From Lachnoclostridium sp. An196 (GTDB lineage: Bacteria; Bacillota; Clostridia; Lachnospirales; Lachnospiraceae): a DNA stretch of 64,000 bases. Below are positions 50,754 to 60,049 of this stretch, one piece after another. Both the position numbers and the translations under genes were made by a program. Location of the stretch: assembly GCF_002160135.1 (NCBI RefSeq), contig NZ_NFJZ01000006.1, forward strand, positions 124,001 through 188,000, in the 5' to 3' direction. The notes beneath the pieces are model-generated. The model searched no databases. It was not told the origin of the DNA and saw only the letters and a program-made list of their open reading frames with translations. The first letter of the stretch is position 1; the number at the start of each line of letters is the position of its first letter.

Positions 50754-51904
50754 CTTCCCAACAACCCTTTCAGGACACGGTCCAGCCGGAACAGCTCCTC
50801 ATCTGTCACCATTGCTTCCAATGCCTCGATATTCGGATCGGAATGTTCGATCTCTCTGGCATAACGGTAAGCGATCCTCACCTGATCGTCCAGTGTAAAG
50901 GTCTTCCCGTTCTCCAGCCAGACGGCCATACCCATCTCCCGGATCAGCATGGTGCTGACCACCGCCAGCTTGATCTTGCCGTACGCGTTTTCATCATAGA
51001 CCGCGCCGCAGAAATACACAAAAATAAAATACATCAGAAGCTGTTCATACTCTGTCTCCCGGTCTTTCATATACCCGGCAAATTCCCGGCATGCTTTCCG
51101 GTAATCTTCAAGCCCCATATCATGATACAGCCGAAGCTCCTGATATTTTAAGAAGGTTATCCATTCCGGCTTTAACACTTCCAGCCGGTACAGTCTCCTC
51201 CACATCCGGCGCATCTGAATACGCGCTTCCAGCGGATGATTCTGATAAGCGGAAAACTTTTTATCCGCCTGACGCTGAAATGCTTTCGTGCGGCACCACT
51301 TCAGGAAATCATCTACCTCGTAGAGCTGCTTCCGGCCGATCCTGGACTGCAGGTCATGGCCCGCGGCAAGGATCCCGGCCATACGAAGCTCAATTCCCTG
51401 ATCCCTGTCCTGGATCCTTTCATAGAGAAAATCCCGGATTTCCTGGAGTTTTGTAAACAGGAAGAAATCAAACCTTTCATATTCTTCCTCCGGAGTTTTT
51501 CTGAAGGAAGTCTCAAATGTGAGCTTTTCTTTGTCGCCCAGTATCATCCTGGCCGCCGCCGGACAGGACAATGACAGAGAAATCTCTCTCAGGTTCTCAA
51601 ATTCCTCATAATGCCTGGGATAACGGGTACAGGTTTTGCAGAGCATACCGGGGCCTGCCTCAATATAAATATCGCACAGGTTCTCATCATTCAGGAGCGC
51701 GCAGCGCCGGTGGTACTGATCAAACGACTTTGTCTCCCAATCCACAGAATTGCGCAGGCGGTTGCCGAAAAATCCCGGATACTTCCGGTATTTTTTCAAA
51801 GACACCGGGTCGATCGCAATCTTCCAGCCCGCGCAGCAGGTATCTTCGCACTCTCCCGCTTTACATTGAAAATCATAAAAATATTTTGGATACAAATATT
51901 CCAT
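50750..51904 (-). CDS. FliB-like flagellin lysine-N-methylase family protein
   Basis: 384 residues from the ATG at 51904 (AAAGGAGTG 6 bases upstream); the GTG at 51913 is part of that site. The Cys-rich N-terminus YFYDFQCKAGECEDTCCAGW and later CALLNDENLCDIY...LCKTCTRYPRHYEEF match FliB, whose cysteines bind iron-sulfur or metal. Many non-motile Lachnospiraceae carry this family, so flagellin may not be the substrate. No flagellar gene is in this window. Confidence 0.85.
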   Translation of the reverse strand: MEYLYPKYFYDFQCKAGECEDTCCAGWKIAIDPVSLKKYRKYPGFFGNRLRNSVDWETKSFDQYHRRCALLNDENLCDIYIEAGPGMLCKTCTRYPRHYEEFENLREISLSLSCPAAARMILGDKEKLTFETSFRKTPEEEYERFDFFLFTKLQEIRDFLYERIQDRDQGIELRMAGILAAGHDLQSRIGRKQLYEVDDFLKWCRTKAFQRQADKKFSAYQNHPLEARIQMRRMWRRLYRLEVLKPEWITFLKYQELRLYHDMGLEDYRKACREFAGYMKDRETEYEQLLMYFIFVYFCGAVYDENAYGKIKLAVVSTMLIREMGMAVWLENGKTFTLDDQVRIAYRYAREIEHSDPNIEALEAMVTDEELFRLDRVLKGLLGR

Positions 51905-51930
51905 CCGGCACACTCCTTTCTGCCTGACCG

Positions 51931-52713
51931 CTATCTGGTCAGGATCTCATAGCCGTCCTGCGTCACCGCCACCGTCACTTCCCACTGGGCAGACGGCATT
52001 CCGTCCTCTGTATAGACTGTCCATCCGTTGCTGTCATCCACATATACCTCCGGGCCTCCCATATTGATCATGGGTTCTATGGTAAACACCAACCCGGGTA
52101 CCATGATCTCTCCAGTACCCTTTGCGGCTACATAACTGACCCATGGTTCTTCATGAAACTGAAGACCCACGCCATGCCCGCCGATTTCTTCCACTACAGA
52201 ATATCCCCTGCTCATGGCATACATGTGTACCGCATGTCCCATATCTCCCAGAGGTTTCCAGGGTTTTACTTCCAGAAGTCCTGCCTGTACCGCTTCTTTT
52301 GCCGCCTGTACCAGACGTTTCTTGTCTTCACTTACATCCCCGATACAGAACATTCTGGAAGCGTCAGAAAAATATCCGTTATAGATTGTGGAAACATCCA
52401 CATTAATAATATCCCCTTCTTTCAGGATCTCTTTCTCATTCGGTATTCCATGGCATACCACCTGGTTCCGGGATGTACACACGCTTTTGGGAAACCCTTC
52501 ATAGTTCAGCGGAGCAGGAACTCCTCCGGCGCGGGTAGTCTGTTCATAAACCCATCGGTCAATCTCTTCCGTAGAGATGCCGGCACATATGTGTTCCTGC
52601 ACATAATCCAGAACTGCCGTGTTGATTCTGCCGCTCTCTCGGATTCCTTCCAGTTGAGCCGTACTTTTTACCAGGACATTTCCCGTTTTCAATATTCTCT
52701 TTCTTCTGGTCAT
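51931..52713 (-). CDS. map: Type I methionine aminopeptidase
   Basis: 260 residues from the ATG at 52713 (AGGTG 6 bases upstream). It removes initiator methionine. Metal ligands are in place: INVDVSTIYNGYFSDASRMF (two Asp), GGHGVGLQFHEEPWV (His), FTIEPMINMGG (Glu) and QWEVTVAVTQDG (Glu). The basic N-terminus MTRRKRILKTG is short, with no zinc-finger extension. It starts 10 bases after the GNAT gene. Confidence 0.96.
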   Translation of the reverse strand: MTRRKRILKTGNVLVKSTAQLEGIRESGRINTAVLDYVQEHICAGISTEEIDRWVYEQTTRAGGVPAPLNYEGFPKSVCTSRNQVVCHGIPNEKEILKEGDIINVDVSTIYNGYFSDASRMFCIGDVSEDKKRLVQAAKEAVQAGLLEVKPWKPLGDMGHAVHMYAMSRGYSVVEEIGGHGVGLQFHEEPWVSYVAAKGTGEIMVPGLVFTIEPMINMGGPEVYVDDSNGWTVYTEDGMPSAQWEVTVAVTQDGYEILTR

Positions 52714-52723
52714 CCGATGCACC

Positions 52724-53266
52724 TCACTTCACATCTTTTCCGATGAGAACGACCTTTCGGGCAAATACCGGATTCACCGCATATTTATAGATGTCATGAT
52801 ATTCCTCAAAACTTACATCTTTTCCGTCAGACATAAGCTCCATGGGTACGCCGCACAGGCTGATCCGAATCCCGGTTTCCTGCATGCCTCCGCGCAGATA
52901 GAAATTCTTCCTGTGGACTCTCTGGATCTGATTGGAAGCTTTTTCATCCGGTGTCTCTATTTCCAGAAGGAAACGTTTGTCTTCATACCGTTTTTTCAGC
53001 ATCTCCAGCGCCCTGGATCCATAATTCTGTCCCCGGAACACTTCTGACACCGCGAAATAATCCAGCAGTACCAGATCTTTATACCTTGCGGTAATGGCAA
53101 GTCCCACCAGATAACCCTGATCTGCGATGACAAGCATCTCCATCATCCCTTTCGCCGCCATCCTACACATGGCGCTGAAGGGTTTACGTTCTGCTTTGGG
53201 AAACGCTCTCAGATACAATTTTTTCATCAATTTTCTCTCTCTTCGATTTGCCTGTCTGATTTCCAT
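52724..53266 (-). CDS. GNAT-family N-acetyltransferase
   Basis: 180 residues. EIRQANRRERKLMKKLYLRA (beta1-alpha1), LDYFAVSEVFRGQNYGSRALEML (motif A, RGQNYGSR loop) and NQIQRVHRKNFYLRGGMQET (motif B). The substrate is unknown. It lies between capA and map, with 2 and 10 base gaps, in one transcript. Confidence 0.85.
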   Translation of the reverse strand: MEIRQANRRERKLMKKLYLRAFPKAERKPFSAMCRMAAKGMMEMLVIADQGYLVGLAITARYKDLVLLDYFAVSEVFRGQNYGSRALEMLKKRYEDKRFLLEIETPDEKASNQIQRVHRKNFYLRGGMQETGIRISLCGVPMELMSDGKDVSFEEYHDIYKYAVNPVFARKVVLIGKDVK

Positions 53267-53268
53267 CT

Positions 53269-54432
53269 CTATTCAACCTCTCTTGCTATTCCATTTTTAT
53301 CAAACCAGATACCGGAAGGCTCCATCTCCTCCATATGTGTCTGCCAGGCGTCCGCTTCCTGCGGATCTGTCAAAAGTCTTGTATAATATCCCTCCTGCCG
53401 GGCAGGTACCGGAGTCACTTCCAGATACTGTTCCTCATCATTTCCATAAAAATGCAGTTCCAGCAGGGTAGTATCCAGTGTTTTTTCATTAAACCAGTAG
53501 TTTCCCAGACTGTAAAACACCGGCGTTCCATTGAAATATTCCGCGCCCTGCAGACAATGCGGGTGAGCACCCAGCACCACGTCCGCGCCGGCTTCCGCCA
53601 GCGCTCTGGCTCCTTCCGTCTGCGCTTCTTCCAGTTTTTCACTGTACTCGGTACCCCAATGGATATAGGCGATGACAAAATCCGCATTCCTGTCCGCTTC
53701 TTCCACCGTACTCAGAAGATTTTCCATCTCATAGCACCGGAACACGCCGGGCGTATTTTCTCCTGCCTCCGGAGTCAGAATATATTTTTCCGCGCATGTG
53801 GCAGATACCACAGCTACAGTTTTACCGTCAAACGTTCCATACCAAGGGGCCTGCGCCTCCTGTGCGTCCGCGCCCGCTCCCACTTTGGGCAGGCCCGCCT
53901 CTTCCAAAACGGAGAGCATATCCAGAAACGCTTCTTCTCCATAGTCAAACACATGGTTGTTGGCCAGATTAACCAGATCCACACCCAGTTCTTTCAGTAT
54001 CCCCACATGATCCGGCGATCCCCGGAACGTATATGCCTTGCCTTCCATGGGTGCCCCCGCATCCGACAGGCAGCATTCCAGATTCAGGCACATCAGGTCT
54101 GCGGTCTGCATCCGTTCAATCAACTGCGGATCGATACATCCGCGGATCCCGTTCTCCTGTTCCCGGTAGTAGTCCATCGTACCCCAGTCATCTCCCAGGT
54201 TGATATCCCCGGCAAAAGCCAGTGTAAAATCATATTCGTGAAGATCCGGTTCTTCCTCCTGCACTGCCAGATCGCCGTTTCCGGCATCCGGATCTTCTGT
54301 ACCGCTTTCCGGGGACAATGCTTCCTCCGGCGCCGTCTCCGCCGGGCTTTCTTCCGGCATGCCGGCCGGCTGTCCGCATCCGCCGGTCAGAAATACGCAG
54401 GCCAGCATGCATGCAAATATCCTTCTTTTCAT
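53269..54432 (-). CDS. CapA-family lipoprotein (poly-gamma-glutamate synthesis type)
   Basis: 387 residues. The N-terminus MKRRIFACMLACVFLTGGCG is a lipoprotein signal with lipobox LTGGC. An acidic linker (about 25-65) follows, then the CapA metallophosphatase-like fold: LAFAGDINLGDDWG, LMCLNLECCLSD, VNLANNHVFDYGEEAFLDM, YIHWGTEYSEK and ADVVLGAHPHCLQGAEYF. The substrate is not known. It overlaps hflX by 4 bases. Confidence 0.92.
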   Translation of the reverse strand: MKRRIFACMLACVFLTGGCGQPAGMPEESPAETAPEEALSPESGTEDPDAGNGDLAVQEEEPDLHEYDFTLAFAGDINLGDDWGTMDYYREQENGIRGCIDPQLIERMQTADLMCLNLECCLSDAGAPMEGKAYTFRGSPDHVGILKELGVDLVNLANNHVFDYGEEAFLDMLSVLEEAGLPKVGAGADAQEAQAPWYGTFDGKTVAVVSATCAEKYILTPEAGENTPGVFRCYEMENLLSTVEEADRNADFVIAYIHWGTEYSEKLEEAQTEGARALAEAGADVVLGAHPHCLQGAEYFNGTPVFYSLGNYWFNEKTLDTTLLELHFYGNDEEQYLEVTPVPARQEGYYTRLLTDPQEADAWQTHMEEMEPSGIWFDKNGIAREVE

Positions 54433-55544
54433 CCGGCGCCTCCTGTCTTCTTCAGCCGGGCAAACATCATGTCTGTCAGTTCTGGGATGCCTGCCCCGCT
54501 CCTGGCTGACATGTAAATCCGGTCGCCCCGGACTCTGGGCAGTTCTTCTTCCCCCAGTCGGAGATCTGCTTTATTATAGACATAAATCACGGGGATGTCG
54601 CCCGCCCCCAACTCTTTCAGCGTCTCCTCCGTCACCTGTTTCTGACGGATATGATCTTCATCGGAATCGTCCAGCACCAGCAGCAGCAGATCTGCTTCTC
54701 TGGCCTCATCCAGCGTAGACCGGAAAGCTTTTACCAGTCCTGCCGGAAGCTGATGAATGAATCCTACCGTATCCGACAGCAGAAATACCCGCTCCGGCCC
54801 CGCCTGGATCCTGCGTACCGTCGTATCCAACGTGGCGAACAACATATCTTTTTCCAGAACTTTTCCGGCGTCATTCCTCATATAAGTCTCCAGCATCCGG
54901 TTCATCAATGTGGATTTCCCCGCGTTGGTATAACCTACCAGCGCAACTCTGGGAATCCCGCTCTGCCCCCGTTTCCGGCGCTGCGTTTCCCTCTCTGTGG
55001 ATATCCTATCCAGCTCCCGGCGCAGTTCCGCCATCCTTTTTTCTATCCGGCGGCGGTCCAGCTCCAGCTTCTTCTCCCCGGCTCCCCGATTGGCAAGTCC
55101 GCTGCCTCCGCCCTGACGGCTGAGTGCCTTGTGCATCCCGGTAAGTCTGGGCAAAATATATTGAAGTTTTGCCGATTCCACCTGCAGACGCGCTTCTCTG
55201 GTCTGTGCCCTCCTGGAAAAAATCTCCAGGATCAGCGTCGTACGGTCCAGAATCGGCAGGTCCAGAATATTCTGCAGATTCCGCAGCTGAGACGGCGTCA
55301 GGGAACGGTCAAAGATCAGAACATCCGCCGGTTCCTGTTCCAGCAGATCCTGCAGTTCACCAATTTTTCCCCTCCCCATATATAAGGCATTGTGCGGTTT
55401 GGCAAGATTCTGAGTCATCTGCCCCATCACTTCCATCTGACACGCCTCGGCCAGACTTTTCAGTTCCTGCATGGAACGTTCAAAATTTTCTCCATCGTTC
55501 AGATTCACCCCGAGCAAAAAAGCACGTTCCTTATTATCTGTCAA
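54429..55544 (-). CDS. hflX: Ribosome-splitting GTPase HflX
   Basis: 371 residues from a TTG at 55544, which overlaps the upstream stop (TTGA) and has AAAGGAG 11 bases away; a GTG at 55580 lacks a site. N-terminal HflX domain (PHNALYMGRGKIGELQDLLE, LIFDRSLTPSQLRNLQ, RLTGMHKALSRQGGG), a helical linker and a GTPase (VALVGYTNAGKSTLMNRM; DTVGFIHQLP; NKADL). HflX splits stalled ribosomes under stress. Confidence 0.95.
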   Translation of the reverse strand: MTDNKERAFLLGVNLNDGENFERSMQELKSLAEACQMEVMGQMTQNLAKPHNALYMGRGKIGELQDLLEQEPADVLIFDRSLTPSQLRNLQNILDLPILDRTTLILEIFSRRAQTREARLQVESAKLQYILPRLTGMHKALSRQGGGSGLANRGAGEKKLELDRRRIEKRMAELRRELDRISTERETQRRKRGQSGIPRVALVGYTNAGKSTLMNRMLETYMRNDAGKVLEKDMLFATLDTTVRRIQAGPERVFLLSDTVGFIHQLPAGLVKAFRSTLDEAREADLLLLVLDDSDEDHIRQKQVTEETLKELGAGDIPVIYVYNKADLRLGEEELPRVRGDRIYMSARSGAGIPELTDMMFARLKKTGGAG

Positions 55545-57745
55545 TCCTGTGGTGACTCCTTTCTCTGTTCTCCCACGCACATCCGGAGCACATCTCCGGT
55601 GATTTTAAATCCCTGGCGGATACTGTCCGATTCTATATATTCTTCCAGGGTATGAAGGCCTGCTCCTGCAACAGTACCTATGCAGACCGCGGGAATCCCC
55701 ATGGAAAGCGGAATGTTCGCATCTGTAGAAGCTGCCTTATCCGGGATTTCTCTTTCCGTATATTTCCTGAGAACCCTGCGGCAGGAATCTGCAAGCTCTT
55801 TCTGCCTCTGTCCGTCCACACCTCTGGCACAAGGTCTGATACCGATACATGTCGCCTCTGCCGACACGTCTCCGTCCTGTGTTTCGTCCAATGCCTTCCG
55901 GAATCTCTGTTCCATCTCGTCCATGCACCCGGAATCTTCCGACCGGTATTCATATGTAAAAACAGCTTCCGAAGCGATGGCGTTGATCACAGTGCCTCCG
56001 CGGATCGTTCCTACATTCCACGTAGCTTTTCCCGATCCCCGTCCCTCATTTTCATATAGTCTGGTTATCAGCCGTGCAGCTTCCGCAATCGCATTCTTAC
56101 GTCCGAAATCCTCATAAGAGTGGCCGCCCGGTGTGCGGACGCGGACCTCATAGCGGGCTGAACCGACGGCCCGGCAATACACCGCTTCCCGGTACAGATC
56201 AAAGCAGACTGCCTGGTCTGCCGCATATCCATAATCCTTAAAGATCTGGCGGCTTCCTTTCAGATTCCCCAACCCTTCTTCTCCTACTGTAGCGGCAAAC
56301 AGAATCCCATGCTCCGGGATCCAGCCTGATCTGGCCGCTTCTGCCGCCGCCATCAGCATACATGCCAGATTGGCGGTGTCATCCCCGATACCGGGACAAT
56401 ACAGACGCCCGTCCTCTTCCCGGATCTGCAGCCGGGTATCTTCCGAAAAGACCGTATCCATGTGCGCCGTAAATACAGTCAGATGTTCCTTTTTCCGGCT
56501 CCAGAGCCAGCAGATGTTTCCGGCCTGGTCTTCATACACATTTTCGGCTCCCTGCCTCTGAAGCCACGCTTTGATGTAATCCGCACGTTTCTGTTCCTGT
56601 CCTGCGGCTGCCGGGATACAGGCAAGATCACAGATTAACCGACGTGTCTCCGTCTCCATAATATAGTCTTTCAAAAACTCATACATCTCCTGTTCCGTAG
56701 GAGGACAGCCGTCCAGATGATGCGTGAACCCTGCCGTACATCTGCCCACTCCGAGTACGCCGTTCTTTCCCCGGAATCCCTGGCCAATGCAGACCTTTTC
56801 TTTAAAATTCTTTAAAAAGCCTTCTTTTTCCAGCATATCCAGCGCCGGGATCAAATATCCGTAACAGGCGCTGCATGATTCCACTTCCTCCGCCATCTCT
56901 GCCAGCTTCAAGACTCTCCCAAGTTCCGGAAGCTCCGCCGCATGCTCCGGCTTATTCAATTCCCGGATCACCGCGCGATCCAGATCACTGCTGCCGGCGC
57001 CCAGCGTCTCCGCCATGCCGATATACGGCACGTCCCTTGTCTGATAATGCAGGAAACGGCAAACATACGCGTCGCAGAGAACCGGATCCGCGGCAGCCAG
57101 AAGTCGGTTCATCTCCGTGGGATTTCCTCCGTCTTCAAAACTCAGATCGCCGCAGATATTGTCCACCAGGATAAAATCCTGCCGGATCCCCAGCGCCAGA
57201 TGGGCGATCGGACGGTGCAGCCCCATGGCATGAAATCTGCGCTTCTCCCCGTTGGGCAGGAGTCCTTTCATATTTTTGAGAGCGCAGGTAATCCGTGTCT
57301 GGCAGTGCCCTTTCAGTACCGGTACATTAATCATAAAATCCACGTGCTCTGCACAGCGGCAGATATGAAGTTCCATGCCTCCGCAGTCTTTCGTCACGCT
57401 TTTTTCTTTCTGCGCGTCGATCAGCTCCACATGAAAACGCTCTGCCAGTTTCCGGTAACCGCAGACCTCAAAAGCTTCCTCTGTCCGTCCGCCCACCCAG
57501 GAGCCTTCCATGATGGCCAGATTGTAAAACCCGTGCCGCTGCAGATACCGGATCAGTCCCTCCACCACTTCCGGATGAGTCGTTCCTCCTTCAGAAGCCG
57601 GTGAAGCAGATACTAGATTGGGCTTGATACCGATTCTTTTCTCTCTGTCCCCGATCATGCCTGCCAGATCCGCCTCCTGCAGCAAGCGTTCTGTCATGTC
57701 TATATATTGTTTTCCATGGATAATATATATTTCATTTCTTTTCAT
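55541..57745 (-). CDS. DUF362 domain fused to an M20-family peptidase
   Basis: 734 residues. Residues about 1-365 are DUF362: IGIKPNLVSASPASEGGTTH, VLKGHCQTRITCALKNMKG, ILVDNICGDLSFEDGG, with a CSACYGYL cysteine pair in place of the usual ferredoxin tail. Residues about 370-725 are an M20 metallopeptidase with the whole di-zinc site: TAHMDTVFSED, GIGDDTANLACML, ATVGEEGLGNLKG, STDANIPLSMGIP and GAGLHTLEEYIE. The fused substrate route is unknown. It is monocistronic with hflX downstream and its own promoter. Confidence 0.88.
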   Translation of the reverse strand: MKRNEIYIIHGKQYIDMTERLLQEADLAGMIGDREKRIGIKPNLVSASPASEGGTTHPEVVEGLIRYLQRHGFYNLAIMEGSWVGGRTEEAFEVCGYRKLAERFHVELIDAQKEKSVTKDCGGMELHICRCAEHVDFMINVPVLKGHCQTRITCALKNMKGLLPNGEKRRFHAMGLHRPIAHLALGIRQDFILVDNICGDLSFEDGGNPTEMNRLLAAADPVLCDAYVCRFLHYQTRDVPYIGMAETLGAGSSDLDRAVIRELNKPEHAAELPELGRVLKLAEMAEEVESCSACYGYLIPALDMLEKEGFLKNFKEKVCIGQGFRGKNGVLGVGRCTAGFTHHLDGCPPTEQEMYEFLKDYIMETETRRLICDLACIPAAAGQEQKRADYIKAWLQRQGAENVYEDQAGNICWLWSRKKEHLTVFTAHMDTVFSEDTRLQIREEDGRLYCPGIGDDTANLACMLMAAAEAARSGWIPEHGILFAATVGEEGLGNLKGSRQIFKDYGYAADQAVCFDLYREAVYCRAVGSARYEVRVRTPGGHSYEDFGRKNAIAEAARLITRLYENEGRGSGKATWNVGTIRGGTVINAIASEAVFTYEYRSEDSGCMDEMEQRFRKALDETQDGDVSAEATCIGIRPCARGVDGQRQKELADSCRRVLRKYTEREIPDKAASTDANIPLSMGIPAVCIGTVAGAGLHTLEEYIESDSIRQGFKITGDVLRMCVGEQRKESPQD

Positions 57746-57754
57746 ACTGCATTC

Positions 57755-57784
57755 ATTGTAGCACAGACGGCCGGGTATTTACAA
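57755..57784 (-). promoter_or_regulatory. Promoter of DUF362-M20 and hflX transcript
   Basis: TTGTAA (57784-57779), 18 bases, TACAAT (57760-57755) preceded by TGC, giving an extended -10. It ends 10 bases before the ATG, so the leader is short. Confidence 0.5.
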
Positions 57785-57837
57785 TGGCTCTTTCTCTTTC
57801 TTAAGAATACAGTTTGCCCGTTCAGGACGGCAAAAAA

Positions 57838-57867
57838 CGGCCCTGTCCCCTGCCGGGATCAGAGCCG
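57838..57867 (-). terminator. Terminator after fprA
   Basis: CGGCTCTG and CAGGGCCG pair (one G-T) around a 14-base loop and are followed by TTTTTT on the minus strand. Confidence 0.78.
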
Positions 57868-57885
57868 CCTTTTTGATTTTCTTCA

Positions 57886-59052
57886 CTATTTCGCCAGCAA
57901 TGCGTCCGCCAGCGCTTTCATCTCTTCCTCGTTCTCTTCCGTCATCGTAGAGCGGATCGTAACCATCGGATCCGCAATCCGGATATTTTTCATACCTTCA
58001 AAATAGGAGCGCATCTGCTTTCCTGCCATAGGCGCCCAGGAACCGTTTTCCACAATGCCCACTTTACGGTTCTGAAAATTCTTGATTTTCAGATGATACA
58101 GAAAATCCTCCATGCACGGGAACAGATTTGCGTCGTATGTACAGCATGCCGTTACCAGCGTATCATAACGGTAAGCGCTTGCCACTGCTTCCGCCATGTC
58201 GTCTCTGGCCAGATCAAAGAAAACTACATTTTTCGCTCCCTTTTCTCTCAGAATCTCCACGAAACGCTGCATGGCCTTCCGGGTATTTCCATGGATGGAC
58301 GCGCACGCCACTACAACTCCTTCTTCTTCCGGCTCGTAAGAAGACCACTTCAGATATTTGTCAATGTAGAATCCAAGATTCTCTTTCAGGACCGGTCCGT
58401 GCAGCGGGCAGATCATGGCGATATCCAGCGTGGCTGCCTTTTTCAGAAGAGCCTGTACCTGTGGCCCGTATTTTCCTACGATATTGATAAAATATCTCCG
58501 GGCTTCATCCGTCCACTCTTCCTCAGCGTCCATGGCTCCGAACTTTCCAAAGCCGTCTGCGGCAAACAGGATCTTCTCAGAAGATTCATATTCCACCATC
58601 ACTTCCGGCCAGTGTACCATAGGAGCCATCACAAAATGCAGGGTATGGCTGCCCAATTCCAGACTGTCTCCTTCGCCCACAGTCACGGTACGGCCGGTCA
58701 GGTCAAAGTTGAAAAACTGCGGCAGCATGGCGAACACTTTCGCATTGCTGACCAGCTTCATAGCGGGATATCTCTCCGCGATCCTCTGTATACTCCCCGC
58801 ATGGTCCGGCTCCAGATGGCTGATCACCAGATAATCCGGTCCCTTCCCATCCAGCACACGTTCCACATTCTGCATCCACTCTTCCATCGCGCGCGGGTCC
58901 ACTGTATCCATGACCGCGATCTTTTCATCCATGATCACATATGAATTGTAAGTCACACCGTTCGGTACGCGGTACTGACTCTCGAACAGGTCGATGTCCC
59001 GGTCATCGCATCCCACATACAAAACAGAATCTGTTACTGTCACTTCTTTCAT
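57886..59052 (-). CDS. fprA: Flavodiiron protein (FprA-type, A-type flavoprotein)
   Basis: 388 residues. The N-terminal metallo-beta-lactamase-like domain carries the diiron ligands (ISHLEPDHAGSIQ; VHWPEVM; ICPLHGPVL), and the C-terminal flavodoxin domain has the FMN loop ASIHGNTRKAMQR and VENGSWAPMAGKQM. It reduces O2 to water (or NO) with electrons from rubredoxin. It overlaps the Crp/Fnr gene by 4 bases, with rubredoxin just upstream: a compact oxygen-reduction unit. Confidence 0.94.
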   Translation of the reverse strand: MKEVTVTDSVLYVGCDDRDIDLFESQYRVPNGVTYNSYVIMDEKIAVMDTVDPRAMEEWMQNVERVLDGKGPDYLVISHLEPDHAGSIQRIAERYPAMKLVSNAKVFAMLPQFFNFDLTGRTVTVGEGDSLELGSHTLHFVMAPMVHWPEVMVEYESSEKILFAADGFGKFGAMDAEEEWTDEARRYFINIVGKYGPQVQALLKKAATLDIAMICPLHGPVLKENLGFYIDKYLKWSSYEPEEEGVVVACASIHGNTRKAMQRFVEILREKGAKNVVFFDLARDDMAEAVASAYRYDTLVTACCTYDANLFPCMEDFLYHLKIKNFQNRKVGIVENGSWAPMAGKQMRSYFEGMKNIRIADPMVTIRSTMTEENEEEMKALADALLAK

Positions 59053-59729
59053 CTTTCATCCTCCATAATCTTTCCAAGCTCTTCCGCGTTCAGGATCCAG
59101 ACCGTTTTCCCTTCGATCCGGATCAGTCCCTGTTTCTGCATCTCCATCATGGTACGGGACAGGGACGGACGGGTCACGCCCAGATAATCTGCCAGTTCCT
59201 CGCGGTTCATGTCCATCACCGCTTTTTTCCCGTCCTCGCTCACCTCCAGAATCCAGAGAGCAATTTTCTGCTTCAGGGTCGTGTTGGTGACGATGTGCAG
59301 TTTTTTTGTCATCTGCAGATTGTTCTTGGCCTGAATATCCAGCAGATTCCGGATAATCATCTTGTGGTGTTCGCAGACATTCGAGCAGAATCCATAGATA
59401 AACTGAAAAGGAAGTATCAATACTCTGGACGGCTTTACCGCCACCGCCTCGTACCAATAGCAGCCGCTGGATTCGGACGGACAGCTGGCCCCGAACACTT
59501 CCAGCTCATTCACCTGAAAAAGCAGATTTCTCTTGCCGGAAGGCAGATTCTTGACCACCTGCACTTTTCCCTCCAGCAGCAGATATAAATTCTTTGGTTT
59601 ATCGTCCTCTCCGAAAATAATGCTTCCCGCGTTATAATCCCGGTACCTTGCCTTTGCGCAGTTCAGCATCCGTTCCGCCTCTTCCCCGGTGATCCGGGCA
59701 AACAGCGGACTTTCCAGATATTTCTCCAT
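59049..59729 (-). CDS. Crp/Fnr-family transcriptional regulator
   Basis: 226 residues. N-terminal cyclic-nucleotide-like beta roll (AGSIIFGEDDKPKNLYLLLE) and a C-terminal HTH (REELADYLGVTRPSLSRTMMEMQKQGLI). There is no N-terminal Cys4 cluster of the Fnr type; other scattered cysteines are present. Neighbours are fprA and rubredoxin, and a GTAACA-AA-TGTTAC palindrome lies upstream, so it likely activates this set in response to O2, NO or redox state. Confidence 0.88.
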   Translation of the reverse strand: MEKYLESPLFARITGEEAERMLNCAKARYRDYNAGSIIFGEDDKPKNLYLLLEGKVQVVKNLPSGKRNLLFQVNELEVFGASCPSESSGCYWYEAVAVKPSRVLILPFQFIYGFCSNVCEHHKMIIRNLLDIQAKNNLQMTKKLHIVTNTTLKQKIALWILEVSEDGKKAVMDMNREELADYLGVTRPSLSRTMMEMQKQGLIRIEGKTVWILNAEELGKIMEDER

Positions 59730-59760
59730 GGTTCATCCTCTAACTTAAATACGGAAAAAT

Positions 59761-59796
59761 GGCTGCCGCATCGTCACTGACCATTCTGCGACAGCC
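59761..59796 (-). terminator. Terminator between rubredoxin and Crp/Fnr genes
   Basis: GGCTGtCGCA and TGCGGCAGCC form a stem with one bulged base, followed by ATTTTT on the minus strand. It could lower expression of the regulator and fprA relative to rubredoxin. Confidence 0.72.
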
Positions 59797-59806
59797 TCCC
59801 GTCTTG

Positions 59807-59968
59807 TTATTCTTCCGGTGCGAACTCCTCTTTGCCTACTCCGCAGACCGGACATACCCAGTCATCCGGAAGATCCTCGAAAGCAGTTCCCGGAGCAATT
59901 CCTCCCTCCGGATCGCCAACTTCCGGATCATATACATAACCGCACGGTTCGCATACATATTTCTTCAT
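59807..59968 (-). CDS. Rubredoxin
   Basis: 53 residues, classic length and spacing: [20 protein letters not shown] then [20 protein letters not shown], with two CxxC pairs holding one Fe. It is too short to have been listed among the longer frames. GGAGG lies 10 bases before the ATG at 59968. It is the likely electron donor to the flavodiiron protein encoded downstream. Confidence 0.97.
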   Translation of the reverse strand: MKKYVCEPCGYVYDPEVGDPEGGIAPGTAFEDLPDDWVCPVCGVGKEEFAPEE

Positions 59969-60007
59969 TGTCTCATTACCTCCAGTTATTCATTTTATTC
60001 TTGTTAT

Positions 60008-60049
60008 AGCATATCCCTTTTTGGCAGATTATACCGTAACATTTGTTAC
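60008..60049 (-). promoter_or_regulatory. Rubredoxin promoter with Crp/Fnr-type palindrome at about -41.5
   Basis: GTAACA-AA-TGTTAC (60036-60049) is a perfect palindrome. A -10 box TATGCT (60013-60008) lies 29 bases beyond the centre, which puts the site at -41.5, the class II activator position of Crp/Fnr proteins. A second box TATAAT (60033-60028) adjoins the palindrome without a good -35. The palindrome also contains the stop codon of the HAD gene. Confidence 0.65.

Noticed and set aside
50750-51904. Flagellar gene cluster around the FliB-like gene
   Set aside because: No flagellin or other flagellar gene in the window; neighbours are map and an unknown membrane protein.
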